From Phycisphaerae bacterium (lineage in GTDB: Bacteria > Planctomycetota > Phycisphaerae > Sedimentisphaerales > Anaerobacaceae): DNA of 64,000 bases. The notes beneath the pieces are model-generated. The model ran no database searches and was not told the origin of the DNA. It saw only the letters and a program-made list of their open reading frames with translations. The stretch's first letter is position 1. Each line of letters begins with the position of its first letter. The stretch lies in assembly GCA_012744475.1 (NCBI GenBank), contig JAAYBV010000001.1, forward strand, positions 22,128-86,127, given 5' to 3'. Positions 7,597 through 16,363 of this stretch are shown here, piece after piece. The position numbers were made by a program, and so were the translations under genes.

Positions 7597-9477
7597 ATGT
7601 GCCGCTTACGATTGGATATTCATGGTTTTGTTCGCCGCACGGGCGTGTGGCTGACGGTCACTGCCCTGAGCGCCACCGTTGCCGGATGCAGCGACAAGCT
7701 CCTGGACCCGGCGCAGATCGGGCGGTTCCGTCCGACGCCGGCGGTCAACGTCATCCTCGATTCGCTCGGGGTCGCCGAGGAGACGCCGGTGGCGTGGAAG
7801 ACCGCCAGCGAGCCGCGCCCGCAGGACCTCGTCGCGGTCAAGGGCGACTACACTCTGCGCACGGGCGACCTCGTGCGCATCTCGATCTTCGAGCTGTTCC
7901 AGGAAGGCGCGACGATGGTCAACGACTACGTCGTCTCAGAGACCGGCAAGATCTCGATCCCTGAGGTCGGCGTGATCCAGGCGGCGGGCCTGACCGAGAC
8001 GCAGTTGGAGCAGGAGATTCGCCAGTCCCTGGCGCCGTCCATCCTGAAGGAGCCGTCCGTGACGGTCTCGCTGATGAACTCGCAGCAGCGGACTTTCTCG
8101 GTTCTGGGCAACGGCGTCCCGCAGCCGGGCCGCTACGGCATCCCTCGCTACGATTTCCGATTGACCGATGCCCTGGCGACCGCCGGCGGGCCGATGCAGT
8201 TCAACGTCAGTCACATCTACGTCGCACGCGCCCAGGACACGACGACCGCCGCGCCGGCAACCCGTCCGGCGGTGTCCGAGGCGGATGAGCTCCCATTCGT
8301 CGCGCCGCAGACGTCGTGGGACGAGCCTCTGCCCGGCCCGACCGCGCCGCCGCACGGACAACCGTCGCTGACGGCGCCGCAGGGCGACATCCCGGTGCCC
8401 TCCCAGCCGGCCGAGAAGTTCGAACTCCAGCGCGAGATGCTCGACCTGATCGCGCCGTCGGTCGGAGCCCGCCGACCGACCGATCCAAGCCCTGTGTCTC
8501 CAACACGCAGTGCGTCGGGGCAGGAGAGCATTTCGGCCTCCGTGGTGCCGCCGAGCTACCGACTGCTTGTGCCCGAAGAGTCCGCCGTGCAGAACACACC
8601 GCCCAGCGGTGATCTCCTGATCAGTCCGACGGAGTTCGGACCGAGCGGGCCGGGTGCGAACGCGACAGGCCAATCGGAACCCAATGGCAGGGTCGAGTGG
8701 GTCTTCCGCAACGGCAAGTGGGTCGCGATCTCGACCGAGTCGGGACAGGAGACTTCGTCCGAGACGCCCCCGCCTCAGGAGCCTCTCCCGCAGGGCGGTT
8801 CGGCGCCCGCGACAGCCGGCCCGCAGACGCCGAGCGGCGAGATCGGATGGGTCTTGCAGGACGGCAAATGGGTGCCCGTCCCGAAGGGCCAGCTCCAGAC
8901 GGCGGCCGCGCCGTCGGGGGCGAAACCTGCGGAGCAGGCGAAGCCCTCGAAGCCCGAGATGCTGCCGATGGACGCCGAGTGGCAGAAGGCGGTGCAGACG
9001 CGTCTGATGAAGATCCCGGCCGACAGACTGCTGGCGGGCGACCAGCGGTACAACATTGTCATCAAGCCGGGCGACACGATCTACGTCCCGGTCGATATGA
9101 TCGGCGAGTTTTGTATCATGGGCAACGTCAATCGCGCCGGATTCATCGGTCTGACGGGCCGGCCGATGACGCTGAAGATGGCGATTGCCGCCGCCGGCGG
9201 TCTCGGGCCGCTGGCGTATCCCAAATACTGCGAGGTCGTGCGACGCCTGGGCGGTGACCGGGAGGAGATCGTCATGGTCGACCTGGACAAGATCGCCAGC
9301 GGAGAGCAGCCCGACTTCTACATCAAGCCGAACGACCTGATCAACGTCGGGACGCATCCCACCTCGCGGTGGCGGGCGGCGCTGCGCAACGCCTTCCGTG
9401 CGGCCTATGGTTTCGCGTTTGTGTACGATCGCAACTTCGCCTATCAAGACGACTATTACGGCACCTCGATATTCTGA
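7597..9477 (+). CDS. Wza-like polysaccharide export lipoprotein with SLBB domains and a long Pro-rich insert
   Basis: The protein has 626 residues. A short basic N-terminus, a hydrophobic stretch and the lipobox TVAGC (Cys about 31) mark an outer-membrane lipoprotein. Residues about 85-165 form the polysaccharide export domain (YTLRTGDLVRISIFEL, SILKEPSVTVSL). A first SLBB-like unit follows (FSVLGNGVPQPGRYGIPRYD), and a second at about 485-600 (NIVIKPGDTIYVPVDMIGEF, MTLKMAIAAAGG). Between them lies a 250-residue Pro/Gly/Ser-rich insert that carries two related motifs, WVFRNGKWVAI (about 366) and WVLQDGKWVPV (about 416). It probably forms the export channel of the operon that also encodes an exosortase and a tyrosine autokinase. 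The ATG at 7597 has no good ribosome site, so the start is uncertain. Confidence 0.85.
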   Translation: MCRLRLDIHGFVRRTGVWLTVTALSATVAGCSDKLLDPAQIGRFRPTPAVNVILDSLGVAEETPVAWKTASEPRPQDLVAVKGDYTLRTGDLVRISIFELFQEGATMVNDYVVSETGKISIPEVGVIQAAGLTETQLEQEIRQSLAPSILKEPSVTVSLMNSQQRTFSVLGNGVPQPGRYGIPRYDFRLTDALATAGGPMQFNVSHIYVARAQDTTTAAPATRPAVSEADELPFVAPQTSWDEPLPGPTAPPHGQPSLTAPQGDIPVPSQPAEKFELQREMLDLIAPSVGARRPTDPSPVSPTRSASGQESISASVVPPSYRLLVPEESAVQNTPPSGDLLISPTEFGPSGPGANATGQSEPNGRVEWVFRNGKWVAISTESGQETSSETPPPQEPLPQGGSAPATAGPQTPSGEIGWVLQDGKWVPVPKGQLQTAAAPSGAKPAEQAKPSKPEMLPMDAEWQKAVQTRLMKIPADRLLAGDQRYNIVIKPGDTIYVPVDMIGEFCIMGNVNRAGFIGLTGRPMTLKMAIAAAGGLGPLAYPKYCEVVRRLGGDREEIVMVDLDKIASGEQPDFYIKPNDLINVGTHPTSRWRAALRNAFRAAYGFAFVYDRNFAYQDDYYGTSIF

Positions 9478-9495
9478 TGGAATTGACCGATTCTC

Positions 9496-10533
9496 GTGAC
9501 TGCGACACCTTGTACTGCTGCCGATCCGCACGATTCGAGTCCGGCTCGAAGAACCTGGGGCGAACTCGCGCGGTGCAGCTACGTCAAGATGGCCATCGTC
9601 GCCGGACTGCTTGGTCTGCTCTTCCGAAGTGAAATCGAGCGTACGGTCCGTCTCTGGGTGAGCGACCCGAACTGGTCGCACGGATTCCTCATTCCGTTGT
9701 TCAGCCTGTACCTCATCCATCAGAGCAAAGACAGCATTCTGGGTCTGGAATACATTCGTGATCCGCTGGCCGAGATCCTCGCCGGCCGTCGTCCCGCGCG
9801 CCTGAGTCCGGGTCAGACGCGTCCCTGCTACGCCGGTCTGGTCCTGCTGCTGGCCACTCTGGTCTTCTACGTGTTCAACGTGGTCAGCCCGTCCGGATAC
9901 GCCTATTTCCGTCCGCTGTCGCTGATTCTGGCGATCGGTTCGGTGGTGCTGTTCCTGGGCGGCCGGCGTCTGCTCGCCCGGACGTGGCTGCCGATCGCTT
10001 TTCTGATTTTCGCGGTGCCGCTGCCGCGTCGTTACTACGTGGGTCTGACGATCCCGATGCGGAAGATCGCCGCCGTGGTGGCAACCGCCTTATTGAACCT
10101 GGTCGATGGACTCGAAGCCGGATCCAGCGGCGTGGTGATCGATGTCGTGTATAAGGGCCGGCATCTGGAGCCTCCACTCGACGTCGCCGAGGCATGCAGC
10201 GGGATGCGCCTGCTGATGGCCTTCCTCGCCCTCGGCGTGGCGATGGCCTATCTGCATTACCGCCCGCTGTGGCAGCGTCTCGTTCTGCTGGCCAGTACAA
10301 TTCCCATCGCGATTCTCTGCAACATCGTTCGCGTGACGGTGACGGGGTTCATCCACGTGCTGGCCGATCCGAAGTACACGCGCGGAATCTACCATGATGC
10401 GCTCGGCCTGGCGATGCTGCCGCTGGCCTTTGGCCTGTATGGTTTTCTGGCCTGGTTCATGTCGAGCCTGTTCGTCGATGAAGACCGGCTCGGCAGAAGC
10501 AATGTGATCGTTCGCGGGCGCCCCAGATCATGA
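9496..10533 (+). CDS. Exosortase (transpeptidase-like integral membrane protein)
   Basis: The protein has 345 residues and starts at GTG 9496, 18 bases after the Wza-like gene. Several hydrophobic helices span residues 32-320. The exosortase catalytic signature is complete: Cys234 in AEACSGMRLL, Arg279 in CNIVRVTVTG and His300 in IYHDALGLAMLP. Exosortases cut and transfer PEP-CTERM-like proteins at the membrane and are usually encoded beside exopolysaccharide genes, as here. The stop overlaps the next start (ATGA). No PEP-CTERM substrate gene was seen in the window. The first 30 residues are polar and the ribosome site is weak, so a later start (ATG about 9589) is possible. Confidence 0.9.
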   Translation: MTATPCTAADPHDSSPARRTWGELARCSYVKMAIVAGLLGLLFRSEIERTVRLWVSDPNWSHGFLIPLFSLYLIHQSKDSILGLEYIRDPLAEILAGRRPARLSPGQTRPCYAGLVLLLATLVFYVFNVVSPSGYAYFRPLSLILAIGSVVLFLGGRRLLARTWLPIAFLIFAVPLPRRYYVGLTIPMRKIAAVVATALLNLVDGLEAGSSGVVIDVVYKGRHLEPPLDVAEACSGMRLLMAFLALGVAMAYLHYRPLWQRLVLLASTIPIAILCNIVRVTVTGFIHVLADPKYTRGIYHDALGLAMLPLAFGLYGFLAWFMSSLFVDEDRLGRSNVIVRGRPRS

Positions 10534-11285
10534 GCAGCCGGACCGACACCAGAGAGAGATACCTTCAGCCGGCGTTTCTGATCTGCACCGCCGTGCTGGC
10601 GCTGGCCGGCGCGGGCATGTCAGTGGCCAGGCAGAAGCTCGGACTCTATCTCAGGAAAGAGCCGCTGCCGCTCCGGAAATCTCTCGACGCACTGGAGGAG
10701 GCGGCGCTGGCGCCCTATACGGTGGTCGCGAAACTGAAGATTCAGAACGAGGACGTCGTGCGATCGCTGGGCACCGAGGACTACATTCAGTGGGTGCTGG
10801 AGGACCCATGCCAGCCGAGCCAGAATCCGACCCGGAGGGTCATGCTGTTCGTCACCTACTACCGTCTGCCCGACCGGGTGCCGCACGTGCCCGAGGAATG
10901 CTACACGGGCGGTGGATACCGCCGGCTGGACACCGAGCCTGTGGCCTTTCGCATCGGCTCGCCGGACGACCCGCGCGACATTCCCGGCCGTTATCTCGTC
11001 TTCGAGAGTTCCGGGGGCGCTCCATTGTCCGGGGCCCCGAGGTTCCCGGTCCTGTACCTGTTCCGAGTCAGCGGCGAATACGCGGGCAGCCGCGATGCAG
11101 CACGGATGGCCTTGAATCGAAACATTTTCAGCAGGCAAGCGTATTTCTGTAAAGTCGAGTTGGTGTTCAACCAGGCCTTCACCGCGCCGACACGGGCGAT
11201 GGCGGTCTCGGCGGGGGAGAGGCTTCTGACGGTTGTACTGCCCTTGCTGGAGCGCGATCATTGGCCGGACGGCATACAACCTTAG
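10530..11285 (+). CDS. Exosortase-associated EpsI-like protein
   Basis: The protein has 251 residues, and its ATG overlaps the exosortase TGA (ATGA). One N-terminal membrane anchor (about 12-30, QPAFLICTAVLALAGAGMSV) is followed by a periplasmic domain. The segment RVPHVPEECYTGGGYRRLD matches the His-Pro-Glu-x-Cys-x-x-Gly-x-Gly signature of EpsI/DUF3485 proteins that accompany exosortases, either as a separate gene or fused to the exosortase. Its molecular role is not established; the conserved cysteine suggests a part in the sorting reaction or polymer assembly. Family assignment rests on that motif and the neighbour. Confidence 0.75.
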   Translation: MSSRTDTRERYLQPAFLICTAVLALAGAGMSVARQKLGLYLRKEPLPLRKSLDALEEAALAPYTVVAKLKIQNEDVVRSLGTEDYIQWVLEDPCQPSQNPTRRVMLFVTYYRLPDRVPHVPEECYTGGGYRRLDTEPVAFRIGSPDDPRDIPGRYLVFESSGGAPLSGAPRFPVLYLFRVSGEYAGSRDAARMALNRNIFSRQAYFCKVELVFNQAFTAPTRAMAVSAGERLLTVVLPLLERDHWPDGIQP

Positions 11286-11313
11286 ACCGACAGGCGTAGA
11301 AAGGGGAGCATCG

Positions 11314-14300
11314 ATGGCAAGAAGGCGTCTCAACAAGAAGGTCGCGCTGATGGGCTCGACCGTCTTCTTGATCCTGGCTATGCTGGCGGTGGTGGTCATA
11401 CTGCGTCTGACTCGCGATCCGGCGCAGTTCGAGGCCGACGGCGATGCGGCGTGGGCGGCCCAGGACTACGAGACCGCGCGACGCAACTATGCCGAGGCGC
11501 TGGGGCGCACGCGCGTGTCTGAGGACAAGATCGATCTGTACTTCAAACTCGCGGAAGTCTACCGGGTGACCGACGATTGGCGCCGCGTGCTCGCCTGCTG
11601 GGAGCAGATCATCATTTCCGACCCGCAGAACACCCGCGCCCGGCTGGGGCTCCTCAAGTACACCTACATCATGGCCGACAGCCTCAGCGCGGTTGGCCAG
11701 AACGTCGGCGCCTGCTGGAAGGACGTCTCCACGCAGGCGACCGACCTGCTGGAGACCGCCACAGACGCCGATCTGTTGGACGAGGAGAAAGGTCCTTGGG
11801 AACCGTCTCTGGGTGATGCGGAGCCGGCGGCATGGGATTGTGGAATCACGCGTCTTGGTCCCTTTCTGCACTTTGTACGAGGCCGGGCGGCACTGGAAAT
11901 GGCTCGTATGGGCGCGGGCACCAGCCCGGAAGAACTGCTTACGGAGGCCAAGAATCATCTCCAGCAGGCCAGGCAGTTTGACCCCAAGAACGCCGGCGTC
12001 TATCGATACCTTGCGGCCGCGTTTCAGGAGGAGGCCCGCCTCGCCGAGTCGAAGGGCAATCTCGACCTGTGGGAGAAGGCTGCCAGGCAGGCCGAGGAGA
12101 CTCTGGCCGAGGCTATGGAGGTGGCAGGGGATCAGCCAGGCGCGCACATCGAGTTGCTGGGTCGCAGGCTTATGGAGGCCAAGACCGGGTCTCTCACGCT
12201 GGCGCGAGACCGGACGAAGGCCCTCGAGGAACAGTGCCAGGCGCTGGCTGAGAGGTTCCCTTCGAACGCAGAGGTGTTCTCGGCGCTGGCCGAGTTCTAT
12301 TCGCTGCAATCGGCCTACCTTCACACCGACGCGGCCGCCGAGAAGCTCGATCGGGCAATCGCCGCGGTGGAGAGAGGCCTCGCTCTGGACCCGACGAACG
12401 TTCCGGCTTTCCGTTTGGCGGCCAGGCTGTACTATCGTCGCTTCACGCTTTACGCCGACGAATCCGCGTTGCACAAGGCCATCGAACTGGCTGAAACGGC
12501 TCTGGAATTACCGGATGCGCAGGACCGGCCCGGACCCAGGCAGTACGCCGGACAGATGTACCGATTCTCCCTGTGCGCGCTGCTCGGCCGGTTCCACCTC
12601 GAACAGACGCGACTGTCGCAGCGCTCGGACGAGGTCCATGCGACCGTCCTGGCCAAGGCGGAGAAGGTGGTTCATGAGATCGAGCAGATTCAGGGCAGCG
12701 GCGAGAATCCCCAGGTGGTCAAGTGGCGTGGTATGCTGGAATTGGCTCAAGGCCACACGGGCCAGGCTGTCCGCGATCTCTATGCGGCGTACGAGCAGAT
12801 CGAGGCGGCCAGCGGTTCGGACGACGAGGGCGACGCCTTTCTCTCCTACACGCTGGCCGGGCTGTTCAAGAACACCTCCGAGGTTGGCGCCGTGATTGAG
12901 TTCCTCGGGTCGGCTCTCAATTCAGGGATTGTCAACACCCGCCCCGATACGGTCCTGGACTACGGCGATGCGCTGCTGCGCGTGCGTTCCTACGATGTCG
13001 CGTTGAGTGCGGTCAACAGTTTTGAGGAGCGGTTCGGCGCGACCTCTCGAAGCCGGCAGCTTCGCGTCCGCACGCTGCTCGCCAAAGGCCATGTCACCGA
13101 GGCCGAAGAAGCCATCGCTCAACTGGACCAGGCCGATCCCAACACACTGAAGATCCGTCTGATTCTGGCGGCCTCGCAGGCCACGCAATTGCAGGAGGCG
13201 ATTCAACGCAGCGCTTCGGTGCCGTCGTCACGCGCCGAACCAGCCTCACAGGGTCAGGTCGGCCCAACGGAAGATGCGGTGCGGGCCATGCAGGCCGACC
13301 TGTATGAATGTCGCAGACGGCAGGCGGATCTGATCCAGCGCCTGCTGCTCGTCGATCCGACCGCTGTGGATGGCAAGGGCCTGGAAACGCTGTGCACGAT
13401 GCTGATTGCGCAGAACGACGCGACCCTGGCCAGAGCAGTTGTGGAGGCGTTCCTGAAACAGTCCGGGCAGGATGTGGAGGCCCTGTTTTGCCGGGGCCTT
13501 CTGTCGGAGCCCGATCCCGCGAGCTGTTCGGAGTCGCGGCGTCGCGAGATCCGATTGCAGGCGATTCGCAGCCTGAGCGATCCTGTCGTCCGGGCGGCGG
13601 AGCTGGGTCTGTTCTATGAGGCCGGCGGTCAGCTCGACGAGGCCATTGCGCAGTGGGAGTCTGTGCTCGATGCCACCGAGTCCCAGACGCCTCAGGCCGC
13701 TGGGGCCTATCTGCGAAGCGGACCGCCGAGCTGGCGGCATCGAGCGGTCGGCCAGCTCTTCGACATGGCTCGCCGCAAGAACGACTGGACGCTGGCCCAG
13801 AGGGTGGTCACAGCGGCAGCGGCCGACAACCTCGATGACTGCGAAGGCCATCTTTTTGCCGGCCGACTGGCATTTGCCAGGGGACAACACGCGGAGGCAT
13901 TGGACCATCTGGACGCATGCCTCAAGCTGCGGCCGATCTTCTCCTATGGCTACATGTTTCGAAGCAACGTTCAGGCGGCTCTCGGCAATGAGCTCGCCTG
14001 CCTTGAAGATGCGCGGAAGGCATCCCGGCTGAATCCCATCGATCCCCTGATCGCCAGGACACTGGCGAACGCGCTGCTCGTTCGCAACCAGGGACTGGGA
14101 GACCGCGCCTCGGCCGAACAACGGGACGAGGCGCAGCTTGCCCTGGAACGCGCCATCCAGTTGAACCCGACAGACACGCAGGCGCTGCTGGCATATGCCG
14201 CCCTGGTCGACGAGACCGATCCGCTCAGAGCGCTGGGCATTCGGCAGACGGTTCAGATCACCGCGCCGAGTCTGGAGAACGCCGTGATGCTGGGGCGCCT

Positions 14301-16296
14301 GGCGACACGGGTTGCCGTCGAGCAGACGGACCCGGCTCGAAAGGGGGCGTTCCTGGCGATCGCCGAGACGGCCTTCGAACAGGCCCGGCAGATCGACACT
14401 CACAACGAGTTCATGCTCCAGAGCTACGCGGAGTACTATCGCGTCACGGGCCAGCCGGACAAGGCGGCCCAACTGCTCGTCGATTCGCAGGACGGTCGGC
14501 TTCTGTGGCGCCACTACTACCGCATCGGTCGCTACGAGCAGGCTCGCAAGCTCCTCGAACCGCTTCTCGACGAGCCGGCCAACAGGAACGACGCCCTCAA
14601 AGGAATGGTCCTCGTCGCTCAGGCGACCGGAGATAAAGACGCCGTCAAGGCATACTCGGAGCAGTTGCTCGGTCAGGAGGACAATGCCGCCAATCGTCTG
14701 GCTCAGATTCGCGCGTTTCTCGATCTGGGCCTGGTTCGGGACGCAGAGCAGAAGCTGCACAGCTTTCGGGAACGGTATCCTGACGAGCCTCGTCTTCTGG
14801 TGCTGGAGGCCTTTGTCGCGAAGTATCAGGGCCAGTTGGAGCGTGCCCTGGAGTTGACGAATCGCAACCTCGAGAAGAACCAGCAGGACGCCGCAGGCTG
14901 GCGTCTGCGGGGCGAGATCAGCCAGCTCATGGGCAACTACGATCAGGCGATTCTGGACTTCCGCAGGAGCCGGCTGCTTGCCGACGACCCCGATGCCGCT
15001 GTTGCGCTGGCCAACGCGTACCTCTGGGCCGGGAGGCACGAAGAGGCCATCAGTGAGTTGCTGGCGGTGTTGAAAGCACCTGCGGCGCCGGCATCGGCCA
15101 GGATGCTGCTGGAACGAACCTATCGCAGGCTCGGACGCGACGAATCGCTCGAGCAGTTCTATTCGAAGACCCTGGCGGAATTCCCGGAAAGCGCCGCCTG
15201 GCTGACGCGTGCCGGGGCCTTCGCCATCGACCGACGCGATTTCGACGAGGCCGTGAAGCTGTACGGCAAGGCCTATCGCCTCGCGCAGACGGCGACTTCC
15301 GATGTCCGGCAAAGCGGTACATTGCGTGCGGCGGTTCTGGATGGATATCTGCATTCGCTGATTCTCAGCGCCGGAGACCCCACCGCAGGAGGGGATTCCT
15401 GGCGTCCCGAGCGGCTGGACGAGCTCTTCCGGGAGGCCGGAAAGCACGTCGATACCGACTGGGCGGCAGTGGCCTTCTGTCGGATGGCTGAGGCCAGGAA
15501 GAAGCTCGGCGATGACGCCGAAGCCGGACGCTTGTGCCGGCAGGCGGTCGACAAGGCCTGGAGCAATGACCGACTGGCCATGGAGATTCTGCTTCGCGTC
15601 CGTCGTCTGCTGGGACCGGAGGACGTCTCGCGCTATTGCCGAGGCCGGCTGGCGGCGAATCCCGACTCTCTGGCGGCCAACGCCACGATGTTCCATCTGG
15701 CCCGCATCGAGAACGATTATGACGATGCTGTCGAGTATGTCGACAAGTGCATTGCCTTGAGCGGGTCTGATGCCGATGCCCATCGCAATGCCACCGCCTA
15801 TACGCTCCAGAAGGCCGATCTGCTGACGGTCGCTTATCAGGGAACTTCCGATAAACGATATCTCCAGGCGGCTGTGGGCGTCTACGAAAGTCTGGCGGAG
15901 AAAATGCCGACAAACCACAGTGTTCTGAACAACCTGGCGTACCTGTTGGCGCAGAATGACGAGCGGCTCGACGAGGCGCAGCGATACGCCGAACGCGCGC
16001 TGAACGCCAATCCGGACCAGGCGGCGTACCTGGACACGTACGCTCTGATTCTGCATAAGAAAGGAAACGACGCCGCGGCGGTCCGGTTCATCACCGCGGC
16101 CATCCAGCAGTACGAGGTGGCCCAGACGGCGTCGGCTACGGCGTACGAGCATCTGGGCATGATCAAGGAGGGCCTGGGCGACAAAGCCGGCGCGTTGGCG
16201 GCCTATCGCCACGCCAGGGGACTGGCAGACGAGGAACGGTCCGACACTGCCAGGCGTCTGGACGCGGCCATCGAGCGATTGCAGACGGCCCGGTAG
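11314..16296 (+). CDS. Giant membrane-anchored TPR-repeat protein of the exosortase/EPS locus
   Basis: The protein has 1,660 residues, with ATG 11314 behind AAGGGGAG. One membrane helix (about residues 9-32, VALMGSTVFLILAMLAVVVI) follows an Arg/Lys-rich start, and the rest is predicted outside the cytoplasm. The body is a long series of tetratricopeptide repeats, for example AAWAAQDYETARRNYAEAL, AIAAVERGLALDPTNVPAFR, ALDHLDACLKLRPIFSYGYM and AQRYAERALNANPDQAAYLDTYA. Exosortase/PEP-CTERM loci often carry a large TPR protein thought to scaffold export or attachment of polymer. It lies 28 bases after the EpsI-like gene and before the autokinase. Codon usage matches its neighbours. The 1,087-codon open frame on the opposite strand is a GC shadow. 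Confidence 0.88.
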   Translation: MARRRLNKKVALMGSTVFLILAMLAVVVILRLTRDPAQFEADGDAAWAAQDYETARRNYAEALGRTRVSEDKIDLYFKLAEVYRVTDDWRRVLACWEQIIISDPQNTRARLGLLKYTYIMADSLSAVGQNVGACWKDVSTQATDLLETATDADLLDEEKGPWEPSLGDAEPAAWDCGITRLGPFLHFVRGRAALEMARMGAGTSPEELLTEAKNHLQQARQFDPKNAGVYRYLAAAFQEEARLAESKGNLDLWEKAARQAEETLAEAMEVAGDQPGAHIELLGRRLMEAKTGSLTLARDRTKALEEQCQALAERFPSNAEVFSALAEFYSLQSAYLHTDAAAEKLDRAIAAVERGLALDPTNVPAFRLAARLYYRRFTLYADESALHKAIELAETALELPDAQDRPGPRQYAGQMYRFSLCALLGRFHLEQTRLSQRSDEVHATVLAKAEKVVHEIEQIQGSGENPQVVKWRGMLELAQGHTGQAVRDLYAAYEQIEAASGSDDEGDAFLSYTLAGLFKNTSEVGAVIEFLGSALNSGIVNTRPDTVLDYGDALLRVRSYDVALSAVNSFEERFGATSRSRQLRVRTLLAKGHVTEAEEAIAQLDQADPNTLKIRLILAASQATQLQEAIQRSASVPSSRAEPASQGQVGPTEDAVRAMQADLYECRRRQADLIQRLLLVDPTAVDGKGLETLCTMLIAQNDATLARAVVEAFLKQSGQDVEALFCRGLLSEPDPASCSESRRREIRLQAIRSLSDPVVRAAELGLFYEAGGQLDEAIAQWESVLDATESQTPQAAGAYLRSGPPSWRHRAVGQLFDMARRKNDWTLAQRVVTAAAADNLDDCEGHLFAGRLAFARGQHAEALDHLDACLKLRPIFSYGYMFRSNVQAALGNELACLEDARKASRLNPIDPLIARTLANALLVRNQGLGDRASAEQRDEAQLALERAIQLNPTDTQALLAYAALVDETDPLRALGIRQTVQITAPSLENAVMLGRLATRVAVEQTDPARKGAFLAIAETAFEQARQIDTHNEFMLQSYAEYYRVTGQPDKAAQLLVDSQDGRLLWRHYYRIGRYEQARKLLEPLLDEPANRNDALKGMVLVAQATGDKDAVKAYSEQLLGQEDNAANRLAQIRAFLDLGLVRDAEQKLHSFRERYPDEPRLLVLEAFVAKYQGQLERALELTNRNLEKNQQDAAGWRLRGEISQLMGNYDQAILDFRRSRLLADDPDAAVALANAYLWAGRHEEAISELLAVLKAPAAPASARMLLERTYRRLGRDESLEQFYSKTLAEFPESAAWLTRAGAFAIDRRDFDEAVKLYGKAYRLAQTATSDVRQSGTLRAAVLDGYLHSLILSAGDPTAGGDSWRPERLDELFREAGKHVDTDWAAVAFCRMAEARKKLGDDAEAGRLCRQAVDKAWSNDRLAMEILLRVRRLLGPEDVSRYCRGRLAANPDSLAANATMFHLARIENDYDDAVEYVDKCIALSGSDADAHRNATAYTLQKADLLTVAYQGTSDKRYLQAAVGVYESLAEKMPTNHSVLNNLAYLLAQNDERLDEAQRYAERALNANPDQAAYLDTYALILHKKGNDAAAVRFITAAIQQYEVAQTASATAYEHLGMIKEGLGDKAGALAAYRHARGLADEERSDTARRLDAAIERLQTAR

Positions 16297-16363
16297 CCGA
16301 CGTGCGACGCGATGCGTTCTCGCAGATGGATTCTGTGGGGGCGGGCTTCGGGGAGTGACACCG

